Part shown: in pieces, positions 43,249 to 52,585 of the stretch
How the letters are laid out: each line of letters starts with the position of its first letter
Position numbering within the stretch: the first letter of the stretch is position 1
Origin: Fontibacterium temperatum
GTDB taxonomy: Bacteria; Pseudomonadota; Alphaproteobacteria; Pelagibacterales; Pelagibacteraceae
Direction: 5' to 3'
Assembly: GCA_964203055.1 (NCBI GenBank)
Contig: CAXNKS010000002.1
Span: forward strand, 124,001 to 188,000
Length of the DNA stretch: 64,000 nt
Program-made: the position numbers and the translations under genes
The notes under the pieces: generated by a model
What the model saw: only the letters and a program-made list of their open reading frames with translations
Told to the model about the DNA's origin: nothing
Databases searched by the model: none

Positions 43249-45493
43249 ATTTGCCACTGAAAAAAAACATCAGTATGTAACTTTAGAACATTTGCTACTT
43301 GCTTTAACAGATGAAACGGATGCTCGTAATGTTATGAAAGCATGCAATGTAGATGTTGATTTATTAAATGAGAATCTGGAATTTTATATTGATAATGAAT
43401 TAGAAAATATAGTTACTACAGATACTAAATTAGAACCCCAGCCAACGGCAAGTTTTCAAAGAGTTATTCAAAGATCTATTGTTCATGTTCAATCTTCAGG
43501 AAAAAATGAAGTTACAGGGGCAAATATATTAGTCGCATTATTTGCTGAAAGAGAAAGTCACGCTACATTTTTTTTACAAGAACAAGAAGTCACACGTTAC
43601 GATGTAGTTAATTTTATTTCTCATGGAATTACCAAAGTTGATAATTTTGCTTATGGAGGCTCATTTGACAGCTCATCATCATCCAGCAACAATAAAGCAG
43701 CTACTAATTCACCTTTAGAAACGTATTGTGTTAATCTAAATAAAAAAGCTGAACAAAATAATATAGATCGTTTAATTGGAAGAACAGTGGAAGTAGATCG
43801 TTTAGCTCAAATTTTGTGCAGAAGAACTAAAAACAATCCATTATTGGTTGGGGATCCGGGTGTTGGAAAAACAGCGATCGTTGAAGGATTAGCCTTAAAA
43901 ATTTTTAATAATGAAGTTCCTCAAGTCTTAAAATCACATGTAATATTTTCTCTTGATATGGGAACATTAATTGCAGGAACAAGATATAGAGGAGACTTTG
44001 AAGAGCGTCTTAAATTAATTATTAAGGAAATAGAAAAAAATAAAAACTATATTTTATTTATAGATGAAATTCACACATTAGTAGGAGCTGGATCAACATC
44101 TGGAAGTTCAATGGATGCCTCCAATATGCTTAAGCCTGCTTTACAGGCTGGAAATATAAGATGTATAGGATCGACAACTTACAATGAGTATAGATTATTT
44201 TTTGAAAAAGACAGAGCGCTACAAAGAAGATTTCAAAAAATAGATGTTCCAGAGCCAACAATAGATGAGGCATACAAAATTATGTATGGAATTCGATCAA
44301 AATATGAAAAATTTCATAATGTTAAATTTACTGATGATGCAATAAAAGCATCTGTAGATTTATCAAGTAAATATATTGGTAACAAAAAGTTACCGGATAA
44401 ATCAATCGATATTATTGATGAGTTAGGTTCTTCAGAAGTTTTAAAATCTGAAAACCAGAGAAAAAAAATATTAGATATTGAAGATATTGAGAGAATAGTT
44501 TCTCAAATTACTAAAATTCCAGAAAAAAATATTTCAGTTAATGACAGAATGTATTTAAAGGATTTAGATAAAAATTTAAAAAGAGTTATTTTTGGACAAG
44601 ATCTTGCAATTGATAGTCTTGTATCCTCAATAAAATTATCAAGATCTGGTTTGAGAGACAGTAATCGTACTATCGGAAATTATATGTTTTCAGGTCAGAC
44701 AGGAGTTGGAAAAACTGAACTTGCAAAACAACTTGCTAAAGTTCTTGGTATTGAACTTATTCGTTTTGATATGTCAGAGTATATGGAAAGACATTCAGTT
44801 TCTAAATTGATTGGAGCGCCTCCAGGATATGTTGGTTTTGATCAAGGAGGATTACTTTCTGAGAAAGTTGACAAAAATCCTTATGCAGTTCTTTTAATTG
44901 ATGAAATAGAGAAGGCTCATCCAGATGTTTATAATATCTTGTTACAAATTATGGATTATGGAAAATTAACTGATCAAAATGGTAAAAAAATAGATTTCAG
45001 AAATATTATTTTAATTATGACGACTAATGCTGGTGCGGAAGATTTGCAAAAATCTCAAATAGGATTCAATAAAAGTATTAATAAAGACGGTGATTTAGAA
45101 TCTATTAATAAAATATTTTCACCTGAATTTAGGAATAGATTAGATTCTATTGTCCAATTTAATATTTTAAACAAAGATACTGTTAAAAAAATTGTTGAAA
45201 AATTTGTAATTGAACTTGAAACACAGTTAGGCGAAAGAGATGTGATTATTAATTTGACTGACAAAGCTAGCAATTTAATTTCTAAATTAGGCTTTGATGA
45301 AAAAATGGGCGCTAGACCTTTAAATAGAGTTATAGATGAAAAAATTAAAAAACCTTTAGCAGACGAACTTATTCATGGAAAATTAGTAAACGGCGGTCAT
45401 GTTTTAGTAGATGCCAAAAATGATATTCTTGTTTTTGAAATTAATAAAATTGAAAAAACATCAAAAAAACCAGTTAGCAAAACGGTACAATAA
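43199..45493 (+). CDS. clpA: ClpA, ATPase subunit of Clp protease
   Basis: ClpA is a two-ring AAA+ unfoldase that partners with ClpP and takes substrates from ClpS. The 764-residue product has the N-terminal double Clp repeat, first Walker A GDPGVGKTA, then the second ATPase domain with GQTGVGKTEL and Walker B VLLIDEIEKAH. The absence of the long ClpB coiled coil and the clpS neighbour identify it as ClpA. A short Ser/Asn-rich linker follows the N-domain. Confidence 0.95.
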   Translation: MATFTKSLEQAISQAFKFATEKKHQYVTLEHLLLALTDETDARNVMKACNVDVDLLNENLEFYIDNELENIVTTDTKLEPQPTASFQRVIQRSIVHVQSSGKNEVTGANILVALFAERESHATFFLQEQEVTRYDVVNFISHGITKVDNFAYGGSFDSSSSSSNNKAATNSPLETYCVNLNKKAEQNNIDRLIGRTVEVDRLAQILCRRTKNNPLLVGDPGVGKTAIVEGLALKIFNNEVPQVLKSHVIFSLDMGTLIAGTRYRGDFEERLKLIIKEIEKNKNYILFIDEIHTLVGAGSTSGSSMDASNMLKPALQAGNIRCIGSTTYNEYRLFFEKDRALQRRFQKIDVPEPTIDEAYKIMYGIRSKYEKFHNVKFTDDAIKASVDLSSKYIGNKKLPDKSIDIIDELGSSEVLKSENQRKKILDIEDIERIVSQITKIPEKNISVNDRMYLKDLDKNLKRVIFGQDLAIDSLVSSIKLSRSGLRDSNRTIGNYMFSGQTGVGKTELAKQLAKVLGIELIRFDMSEYMERHSVSKLIGAPPGYVGFDQGGLLSEKVDKNPYAVLLIDEIEKAHPDVYNILLQIMDYGKLTDQNGKKIDFRNIILIMTTNAGAEDLQKSQIGFNKSINKDGDLESINKIFSPEFRNRLDSIVQFNILNKDTVKKIVEKFVIELETQLGERDVIINLTDKASNLISKLGFDEKMGARPLNRVIDEKIKKPLADELIHGKLVNGGHVLVDAKNDILVFEINKIEKTSKKPVSKTVQ

Positions 45494-45495
45494 AT

Positions 45496-45819
45496 ATGTT
45501 TGGTTTATTTTCGAGTAAGACAAAAAAAATAGAAGAAAAACTATCAAACCTTGCAATTGAAATAGCAAGTATTCAAAAAAATATCATTATTTATCCAAAT
45601 GAAAATAATTATAAAAACTTGCATATTAGCAAGACTAAAGAGCTAAATTCTCTTTATAATGAGCTCGAAGCAGCAAAAGGAAAAGATTATCTTAATGAAT
45701 TTATTAGCAAATTATCTAACGAATATAAGAAATCTAAATATGTCTTATCTAAAGCAGAGCAGAAAATTTTAGATAAAATATTAATTGAGTATAAAGTTAA
45801 AGTTAAAATAAAAGCTTAG
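45496..45819 (+). CDS. Small charged protein of unknown function downstream of clpA
   Basis: I do not recognise this 107-residue protein. It begins MFGLFSSKTKKIEE and continues as a mostly helical, Lys/Glu-rich chain without membrane segments, Cys residues or obvious motifs; it may form a short coiled coil. It starts two bases after the clpA stop, so it is probably co-transcribed with clpS-clpA. Its 3' end overlaps the convergent RidA-family gene by four bases. Confidence 0.72.
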   Translation: MFGLFSSKTKKIEEKLSNLAIEIASIQKNIIIYPNENNYKNLHISKTKELNSLYNELEAAKGKDYLNEFISKLSNEYKKSKYVLSKAEQKILDKILIEYKVKVKIKA

Positions 45820-46277
45820 TTAATCTCAAAAATACTTTCTATTTCAACGCAGGCATTTAAAGGCAGAGAATTACAACCAATTGCAATTCTAGAATGCAAA
45901 TTCACTGAAAAAATTTTTGCAATTAAGTCTGAAGCTCCATTAATAACTTTTGGGTGGTCCGAAAAATTATCTAAACAATTTACGTAACCACTTATTCTAA
46001 TGCAACTTTTCACTTTATTAAGATCACCATTGCATGCAATCTTTAATTGGCCAAGAGCATTTAAAATTGAAATTTCCGCAGCCTTTTGAGCCTGTTCTAA
46101 AGAAACTTCTTTCATAACTTTTCCAGTTATTATTTTTCCATCAGCAGTAATAGGAAGTTGTCCTGATATAAAAATAAGTTTTTCATATCTACTAAAAGCA
46201 GCGTAATTGCCCACAGGTTTTGGAGGATTTGGAATAGTAATATTTATTTTTTTTAATATTTCTTCAATTTTATTCAT
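45816..46277 (-). CDS. RidA/YjgF-family protein
   Basis: RidA-type enzymes hydrolyse reactive enamine/imine intermediates from amino acid metabolism. The 153-residue product has the family pattern: LIFISGQLPITADGKI, an AA-rich helix, and the C-terminal active-site part HSRIAIGCNSLPLNACVEIE with the expected Arg and Glu. It resembles the longer RidA subfamilies (about 150 residues) more than RidA itself, so the exact activity is uncertain. It follows topA on the same strand. Confidence 0.86.
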   Translation of the reverse strand: MNKIEEILKKINITIPNPPKPVGNYAAFSRYEKLIFISGQLPITADGKIITGKVMKEVSLEQAQKAAEISILNALGQLKIACNGDLNKVKSCIRISGYVNCLDNFSDHPKVINGASDLIAKIFSVNLHSRIAIGCNSLPLNACVEIESIFEIN

Positions 46278-46279
46278 CT

Positions 46280-48838
46280 TTAGCTTTGGCTTCTTTTGCT
46301 TTTTTTTTTAGTTTTTTTGCCACTCTTAGATTCATCGTAGGCAATTCTTGCTGCTATTAATACCAGAGCTTCTTCCATAGATATATTTTCAGGATCTTTG
46401 TCATCAGGAATTGTAGCATTGATTGTTTTGTATTTAATATAAGGACCATATTGACCTTTCATAATTTTTACAGGTTTTTTATCTTCAGGATGCTCACCAA
46501 GATTTTTTATTTCATTTGAAGTTCGTCTACCTGGTTTTGCTTCAGCAATTAACGTAATTGCTCTATTTAATCCTAATGAAAATATATCTTCAGGATTTTC
46601 TAAAGAAGCTGATTTATTTTCACATTTTACATAAGGTCCAAATCTTCCAACATTTAATGTAATATCTTGAGTATTTTCTGGATATTGACCAAGCACCTTA
46701 GGAAGTGATGCTAAAAATTTACATTTATCTAAGTCCAATGAATCTAAAGAAATACCTTTAGGTATAGATACATTTCTAAGATTTTTTTCATCATTACCGA
46801 TTTGCAAGTAAGGACCAAATCTTCCTTTTTTTAATACAATCTTTTCTTTATTATCAGTCTCTCCAAATACTTTTGGTTCAGCAAGGAAATCTTGTTCAGC
46901 AGCTTTTGCTCTTGATAAAGGTCTTGTAAATTTACATTCAGGATAATTTGAACAACCAATGAATGCTCCAAATCTTCCATTTTTTAAACTAAGTTCTCCG
47001 TTGCTACAGTTTTTACATTTTTTAGAAATTTTTCCATTTTCATCTTTATCGAAAATAATATCTCCTAAACTTTCATTTAATAAATCAAGCACAGCTCTTG
47101 TTCTTAATTCTTTGACTTCATTAATATTTTTATAAAATTCTTTCCAAAAATTTTCTAAAACTTTAAGATATTCAATTTTTCCTGTAGTAATTTCATCTAA
47201 ACTATCTTCAAGCGTTGCCGTAAAATTATAATCTACATATTTAGTAAATAATTTATCTAAGAAAGCTGTAATAAGCTTTCCTCTGTCAGTCGGTATAAAG
47301 CGTTTTGTTATGAGTTCTACATAGTTTCTAGCTGATAATACCGAGATAATACTTGCGTAAGTAGAGGGTCTTCCTATTCCAAGTTCTTCTAATTTTTTAA
47401 CTAAGCTTGCCTCAGAAAATCTAGGAGGGGGTTCAGTAAAATGTTGCTCAGTGTTAAATTTAGGATTTTCTAATTTTTCATTAATTTTTACTTCTGGTAA
47501 TATTCTTTGATCATTCTCTTCGTCTTTATCAACTTCATCTTCTTCCTTTACATCTTGATATAATTTTAAAAAACCATCAAATACTTGTACAGATCCTGTT
47601 GCTCTAAAAGTGATAGACTTTGATCCATTTAATATCTCCAAGGTACATCTTTCATATTCCGCATTTTCCATCTGAGAGGACAGTGTTCTATTCCAGATAA
47701 GTTCATACAATCTTGCTTGATCTTTATCTAATATAGATCTCATTTTTTCAGGAGTTCTTAAAATATCAGTTGGTCTAATTGCTTCATGCGCTTCTTGAGC
47801 ATTTTTTGCTTTTTTTCCTGAATAATTTCTAGCTTCACTTGGTAAGTATTTTTTACCAATTTCTTTATCAATGTAATTTCTACATTCTTTGATAGCATCT
47901 TGAGAAATGTTAGTTCCGTCAGTTCTCATGTAAGTAATCAGGCCAACTGTATCTCCTTCAAAATCTATTCCTTGGTAGAGTCTTTGGGCAATTTGCATCG
48001 TTCTCGATGCTGAAAAACCTAATTTTTTAGAAGCCTCTTGCTGCATTGTAGATGTAGTAAAGGGAGCGTAAGGACTTCTTCTGTATGGTTTCTTATCAAT
48101 GCTCGCAATGTTGAAACTTTCTTTTTTTATTTGCTCTAAAACATCTTTAATTTCTTGTTCATTTTTAAATGAAAATTTTTCAATCTTATTTCCTTTAAAA
48201 GAATAAAGTCGTGCATTTAATTCTTTTTTTTGTTGAGTTAAAAAAGTACAAGCAAAAGTCCAATATTCTTGCGGTTTAAATAATTCTATATCATGTTCTC
48301 TGTCCACAATAATTCTAAGAGCAACAGATTGAACTCTACCTGCAGATTTTGAGCCTGGAAGTTTTGTCCAAAGAATAGGAGAGATATTAAATCCAACTAA
48401 ATAATCCAATGCTCGTCTTGCCATATAGGCATTAACTAATTCAGGATTGATATCTCTCGGATTACTAATTCCGTTCTCAACTGCTTTTTTTGTAATCTCG
48501 TTAAATACAACTCTTTCAAATTTTTTATCTTTAATTTTTTTATTTTCTTCTAAAATACATTTTAAATGCCAAGCAATAGCTTCTCCTTCACGATCAGGGT
48601 CTGTTGCTAAAATAATTCTCTCAGCATCAATCGCACAATCAGTAATTTCTTTTAAATGTTTTTTAGAACCAGGATCAATTTCCCAAATCATTTTAAAATC
48701 ATGCTCTGTATCTACAGAACCATTTTTGGAAGGAAGATCTCTAACATGACCGTAGCTTGCTAAAACTATATAATCTGAGCCTAAATATTTGTTAATAGTT
48801 TTTGCTTTTGCAGGACTTTCAACGATAACTAAATTCAT
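46280..48838 (-). CDS. topA: DNA topoisomerase I
   Basis: TopA relaxes negatively supercoiled DNA. The 852-residue product has the TOPRIM domain (VIVESPAKAKTI, DPDREGEA), the catalytic Tyr about 304 in LITYMRTDGTN, a C4 zinc ribbon (CKNC...GCSNYPEC) and several C-terminal GRFGPYV-type topoisomerase-C repeats. The tail is Lys-rich. A ten-base A run (46300-46309 on this strand) lies at the very end; with one base fewer the tail would read KKKAKEAKAKDE and stop at 46270-46272, overlapping the RidA-family start by eight bases. Confidence 0.95.
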   Translation of the reverse strand: MNLVIVESPAKAKTINKYLGSDYIVLASYGHVRDLPSKNGSVDTEHDFKMIWEIDPGSKKHLKEITDCAIDAERIILATDPDREGEAIAWHLKCILEENKKIKDKKFERVVFNEITKKAVENGISNPRDINPELVNAYMARRALDYLVGFNISPILWTKLPGSKSAGRVQSVALRIIVDREHDIELFKPQEYWTFACTFLTQQKKELNARLYSFKGNKIEKFSFKNEQEIKDVLEQIKKESFNIASIDKKPYRRSPYAPFTTSTMQQEASKKLGFSASRTMQIAQRLYQGIDFEGDTVGLITYMRTDGTNISQDAIKECRNYIDKEIGKKYLPSEARNYSGKKAKNAQEAHEAIRPTDILRTPEKMRSILDKDQARLYELIWNRTLSSQMENAEYERCTLEILNGSKSITFRATGSVQVFDGFLKLYQDVKEEDEVDKDEENDQRILPEVKINEKLENPKFNTEQHFTEPPPRFSEASLVKKLEELGIGRPSTYASIISVLSARNYVELITKRFIPTDRGKLITAFLDKLFTKYVDYNFTATLEDSLDEITTGKIEYLKVLENFWKEFYKNINEVKELRTRAVLDLLNESLGDIIFDKDENGKISKKCKNCSNGELSLKNGRFGAFIGCSNYPECKFTRPLSRAKAAEQDFLAEPKVFGETDNKEKIVLKKGRFGPYLQIGNDEKNLRNVSIPKGISLDSLDLDKCKFLASLPKVLGQYPENTQDITLNVGRFGPYVKCENKSASLENPEDIFSLGLNRAITLIAEAKPGRRTSNEIKNLGEHPEDKKPVKIMKGQYGPYIKYKTINATIPDDKDPENISMEEALVLIAARIAYDESKSGKKTKKKSKRSQS
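46300..46309 (+). repeat. Ten-base homopolymer in the topA 3' end
   Basis: Ten consecutive T (A on the topA strand) fall in the Lys-rich tail of topA, followed after AG by seven more T. Homopolymers of this length are prone to polymerase slippage and to sequencing error, and the number of bases decides which of two C-termini TopA has. Confidence 0.8.
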
Positions 48839-48933
48839 AAGTTATTAGTAAAAAGTGAAGAACTGTCAAAATTTGTGACCTTTGTCAAATTTCGAAAAAA
48901 AATTAAACAAAAAAGTCTTTAATTACTTAGAAA

Positions 48934-49488
48934 TTATCCTTTTATTAAAGAAGCTATGTTTTGTCTATGAGTGAAGATTGAAGTGATAAAATAAAATAAA
49001 ATTAATAAAAATATTTTTTGATCAAAGAAAATAAAAGCTGTAACCGTTGCAACTAAATATCCTGATAATGCCGAGAGAGCTGATATTCTAAAAATGGAAA
49101 GCATAATTAACCATGCGGTAATAAATGCAGCTGATAAATAAAAATTGATTACCAATAAACTTCCTATGAATGTTGCAACTCCTTTTCCTCCTTTAAATTT
49201 TAGCCACACAGGAAAAATATGTGCAAGAAAAACAATTACAGCTGAGTAGTAAGTTAGTTCATTAAAATACTGCATCGTTAAGAAAACAGATAATGTTCCC
49301 TTAAGACCGTCTAGAAGAAGAGTTAGAGCGGCGATAAATTTATTGCCCGTTCTTAAGACATTAGTTGCGCCAATGTTCCCAGATCCAATTTTTCTCACAT
49401 CTCCCAAACCAGCTAATCTTGTAAGAATTAAACCAAACGGTATAGAGCCTAATATATAAGAGTAGAGTGTAACTATAAGTACGTCCAT
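48934..49488 (-). CDS. plsY: Acyl-phosphate:glycerol-3-phosphate acyltransferase PlsY
   Basis: PlsY makes lysophosphatidic acid from acyl-phosphate, the first committed membrane phospholipid step. The 184-residue protein has about five membrane segments and the family motifs GSIPFGLILTR, KIGSGNIGATNVLRTG and KFKGGKGVAT. It overlaps pyrC by one base. Between it and topA lie 95 bases with no gene; dprA, which often sits here in alphaproteobacteria, is absent. Confidence 0.95.
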   Translation of the reverse strand: MDVLIVTLYSYILGSIPFGLILTRLAGLGDVRKIGSGNIGATNVLRTGNKFIAALTLLLDGLKGTLSVFLTMQYFNELTYYSAVIVFLAHIFPVWLKFKGGKGVATFIGSLLVINFYLSAAFITAWLIMLSIFRISALSALSGYLVATVTAFIFFDQKIFLLILFYFITSIFTHRQNIASLIKG

Positions 49489-50777
49489 TAAGCCTCAAAT
49501 ACTAAATTTCCGTTGATAAAAGTTTTTTCAACCTTACCTTGCATTTTTCTTTTCTCAATTGCTGTATTTTTTGATTTTGATTTAATTTTTTCTTTTTCAA
49601 CAACCCAAGGCTTATCAAGATTAACAATTGCTATATCGGCATCACTCCCAATCGATAAATTTCCAGCATTGATATTTAATATTTTTGCAGGATTGCAAGT
49701 TAATGCTTTTATAAGTGTTTTTAGTTCACAAGATTGATTGTGATAAAGTTCCAATGTCAGAGATAATAAAGTTTCAATTCCTGAAGCACCAGTTGCTGCC
49801 TGTTGAAATGGTAAACGTTTTGATTCTTCGTCCTCAGGTTTGTGATCTGAGACAATAACATCGATTAATCCTTTTTTAACAGCATCGATTAAAGCTAGAC
49901 GATCATTTTCAGTTCTTAGAGGAGGGGATAATTTTAAAAAAGTTCTAAAATCTCCAATATCATTTTCATTTAAAGATAAATTATTTATTGAAACACTAGT
50001 TGTAAATTCTAATCCCTTTTTTTTATAATTTTCAATTACTGGAAGTGATGCTTTTGAAGATATAGTTGATATATGATATCTGTTTTTATAAAGCTCTAAT
50101 AAACTTAAGTCTCTTTCTATAATAATTTTTTCAGCAATATCAGGAATTCCTTTTAATCCTAATCTTGTAGAAATTTCACCATCGTTAATTGCACCATTAG
50201 CTGATAGTTCGTTGTCTTGAGGAAATTGAATAATTAAGCTGTTTAAATTTTTTGCGTAATTAAATATTTTATCCATTACTCTATTATTCTGAACGCACTT
50301 TATTCCGTCGGTAAAACCAATAGCTCCAATAATTCCAAGTAAACCAAACTCTGACATTTCATTACCTTCAAGATTTTTTGTAAGAGTGGCAAGTGGGTAG
50401 ATTTTAATTTGTGACTTATCTTTTGCTCTTCTTTTTGTGAAATCTAATATGGAGCCATTATCGATTACTGGCATAGTATTTGGCATTGTTACAACAGAGG
50501 TTACACCACCAGATAAGGCTGCTTCACTTAAAGTCCTGAAATTTTCTTTGTACTCAAAGCCAGGCTCTCCGACAAATACTCTCATGTCTACAATTCCTGG
50601 AATTGAAATATTGCCTTTGCAGTCTATAATTTCACACTCCTTAGGTGAGCTATCCTTAGTTACTTTTTTTCCTATTGCTTTTATTTTTCCATTTTCATCA
50701 ATTAAAATTCCACCCACTTCATCAATATTATTTTGAGGATCGATTATTCGAGTATTAATTAAAAGTTTCGTTTTCAT
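49488..50777 (-). CDS. pyrC: Dihydroorotase, PyrC-type (possibly a non-catalytic PyrC' form)
   Basis: This gene stands where dihydroorotase or its inactive PyrC' homologue lies in many alphaproteobacteria, downstream of pyrB. The 429-residue product has the amidohydrolase fold with ISIPGIVDMRVFVGEPGFEYKE near residue 55. The usual metal-binding DxHxH there (typically DMHVHLREPG) reads DMRVFVGEPG, so both metal His are missing. DVIVSDHKPE retains the later Asp-His. The loss suggests a structural partner of PyrB (pyrC' / pyrX type) rather than an active enzyme. It overlaps pyrB by four bases. Confidence 0.88.
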   Translation of the reverse strand: MKTKLLINTRIIDPQNNIDEVGGILIDENGKIKAIGKKVTKDSSPKECEIIDCKGNISIPGIVDMRVFVGEPGFEYKENFRTLSEAALSGGVTSVVTMPNTMPVIDNGSILDFTKRRAKDKSQIKIYPLATLTKNLEGNEMSEFGLLGIIGAIGFTDGIKCVQNNRVMDKIFNYAKNLNSLIIQFPQDNELSANGAINDGEISTRLGLKGIPDIAEKIIIERDLSLLELYKNRYHISTISSKASLPVIENYKKKGLEFTTSVSINNLSLNENDIGDFRTFLKLSPPLRTENDRLALIDAVKKGLIDVIVSDHKPEDEESKRLPFQQAATGASGIETLLSLTLELYHNQSCELKTLIKALTCNPAKILNINAGNLSIGSDADIAIVNLDKPWVVEKEKIKSKSKNTAIEKRKMQGKVEKTFINGNLVFEA

Positions 50778-51721
50778 TTCTTATTCCCGCATATGATTTT
50801 TAAACAAGCCATCCTAACCGCAACTCCCATTTCAACTTGCTCTTTGATAATGCTACGATTGATGTCATCAGCTAATGTTGTATCAATTTCAACGCCTCTG
50901 TTCATAGGACCTGGATGCATAATCAGTGCATTTGGATGAGCTTTAGTAATTTTTTTATAATCTAGACCGTAAAATTCGTAATATTCTCTCGTTGAAGGAA
51001 CGTAAGATCCTTGCATACGTTCAGTTTGAAGTCTTAACATCATAACAATGTCTGATCCTTCTAGGCCTTTGTTCATATCCGTGAATGCTTTAACTCCAAG
51101 AATTTCAATATTTTTTGGCATTAGAGTAGGAGGGGCAATTACTCTTACTTCAGCTCCTAACATATTAAGTAAGTAGATATTTGATCTTGCAACTCTCGAG
51201 TGCATTATGTCTCCACAGATTGCAATTCTTAAACCTTCAATTTTCCCTTTTTTAATTTTGATTGTAAGAGCATCAAGCAAAGCTTGAGTTGGATGTTCTC
51301 TCCAACCATCTCCTGCATTAATTACTGAACAATTTACTTTTTGCGCTAAAAGATTTGCAGCTCCAGAGTCTTGATGTCTTATAATTAAAACATCAGGATG
51401 CATCGCATTCAAAGTCATTGCTGTATCAATTAAAGTTTCACCTTTTTTGATTGATGAATTTGAAACATTCATATTCATCACATCAGCTCCTAATCTTTTC
51501 CCAGCAAGTTCGAATGAGCTTAAGGTTCTAGTAGATGATTCAAAGAATAAATTAATTTGAGTTTTGCCGGCAAGAATATTTAATTTTTTTTGTTCTCTTT
51601 TGTTAAAATCAACAAACTGCATTGACTCATCAAGAATGTAATTAACTTCGGGAATAGAAAGGGATTGAATGCCTAAAAGGTGTTTGTGTCTGAATTTAAC
51701 AGCTTCGTTTTGTATAGCCAT
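50774..51721 (-). CDS. pyrB: Aspartate carbamoyltransferase catalytic subunit
   Basis: PyrB condenses carbamoyl phosphate with aspartate in pyrimidine synthesis. I choose ATG 51721 (315 residues, MAIQNEAVKFRHKHLLG) over a TTG nine bases upstream. The carbamoyl-phosphate motif FFESSTRTLSSFELA and the later GDGWREHPTQALLD and HPGPMNRGVEID are present. No pyrI is nearby. It is the first gene of the pyrB-pyrC-plsY run. Confidence 0.95.
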   Translation of the reverse strand: MAIQNEAVKFRHKHLLGIQSLSIPEVNYILDESMQFVDFNKREQKKLNILAGKTQINLFFESSTRTLSSFELAGKRLGADVMNMNVSNSSIKKGETLIDTAMTLNAMHPDVLIIRHQDSGAANLLAQKVNCSVINAGDGWREHPTQALLDALTIKIKKGKIEGLRIAICGDIMHSRVARSNIYLLNMLGAEVRVIAPPTLMPKNIEILGVKAFTDMNKGLEGSDIVMMLRLQTERMQGSYVPSTREYYEFYGLDYKKITKAHPNALIMHPGPMNRGVEIDTTLADDINRSIIKEQVEMGVAVRMACLKIICGNKK

Positions 51722-51778
51722 TAAAAGCAACTCTATACTTGCAAACTATAAAGCTTGCAAGCATTAAATTAAAATCAC

Positions 51779-52258
51779 TTATTTTGTTTGATTTTTATAA
51801 TAATCAATAAAACCCTGCAAAATAAAGGCTGCAGAATTTTCATCTAGTTTTTTTTGCTTCTTTGTTACATTAATCGCTAACTCTGACATGCCCTTGTAAG
51901 CACCCTCACTAGAGAGTCTTTCATCCCAAAGTGTTACTGGAATAGATAATTGTTCAGTTAAACTTTTAGAAAAATCTCTAGCTGATTGAGCTCTTGGACC
52001 AAGAGAACCATCCATATTGATAGGGTTGCCTACTACAATTCCTTCAATATTATTTTCCTGAATTATATTTCTTATTTCAGTTATAAAAAATTTTAGCTGC
52101 TTAAATTCTATTGTAGTTAAAGGAGTTGCGATATTATGATTTTCATCACAAATAGAGATACCTATATTTTTTTTTCCATGATCAATTCCAATTAATCTGG
52201 ATTGTTTATTTATTATTTCTGCAAATTTATCGTTCTCTAATAGGTTGTAAGTTTTCAT
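51779..52258 (-). CDS. ruvX: RuvX/YqgF-family putative pre-16S rRNA nuclease
   Basis: This RNase H-like protein of 159 residues has LIGIDHGKKNIGISI near the N-terminus (catalytic Asp), GNPINMDGSLG, and WDERLSSEGA with the later ENSAAFILQGFID. The family was first called a Holliday-junction resolvase; later work in Escherichia coli supports a role in 16S rRNA 5' maturation. It is separated from pyrB by 57 bases and is divergent from gatC (37-base gap). Confidence 0.92.
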   Translation of the reverse strand: MKTYNLLENDKFAEIINKQSRLIGIDHGKKNIGISICDENHNIATPLTTIEFKQLKFFITEIRNIIQENNIEGIVVGNPINMDGSLGPRAQSARDFSKSLTEQLSIPVTLWDERLSSEGAYKGMSELAINVTKKQKKLDENSAAFILQGFIDYYKNQTK

Positions 52259-52295
52259 TAAAATGTTAATTTAGTCAGATTTACCATTAAGTCTA

Positions 52296-52583
52296 ATGTC
52301 AATTAACAAAGATACTATTAAGAAAATATCAAAGCTAGCAAGGATATCAGTAACTAACGAAGAAACTGATAGACTTGAAAAAGATTTAAATTCTATTTTA
52401 AAATTTGTTGAACAGTTAAAAGAACTTAATACTGATAAAATTGCTCCTATAGCTTCGGTCTCTGACCAACCCCTTACAATGAATAAAGATGAGATTAAAA
52501 AAATTAATGAAAAAGAAGAAATTTTAAAAAATGCTCCTGAGAAAAATTCTAATTATTATATCGTTCCAAAGGTTATCGAATAA
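52296..52583 (+). CDS. gatC: Asp-tRNA(Asn)/Glu-tRNA(Gln) amidotransferase subunit C
   Basis: GatC stabilises the GatCAB complex, which amidates Glu-tRNA(Gln) and/or Asp-tRNA(Asn). The 95-residue product starts with DTIKKISKLARI and has the family pattern LNSILKFVEQLKELNTD. It starts the gatC-gatA-gatB run and lies two bases before gatA. Confidence 0.95.
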   Translation: MSINKDTIKKISKLARISVTNEETDRLEKDLNSILKFVEQLKELNTDKIAPIASVSDQPLTMNKDEIKKINEKEEILKNAPEKNSNYYIVPKVIE

Positions 52584-52585
52584 AT

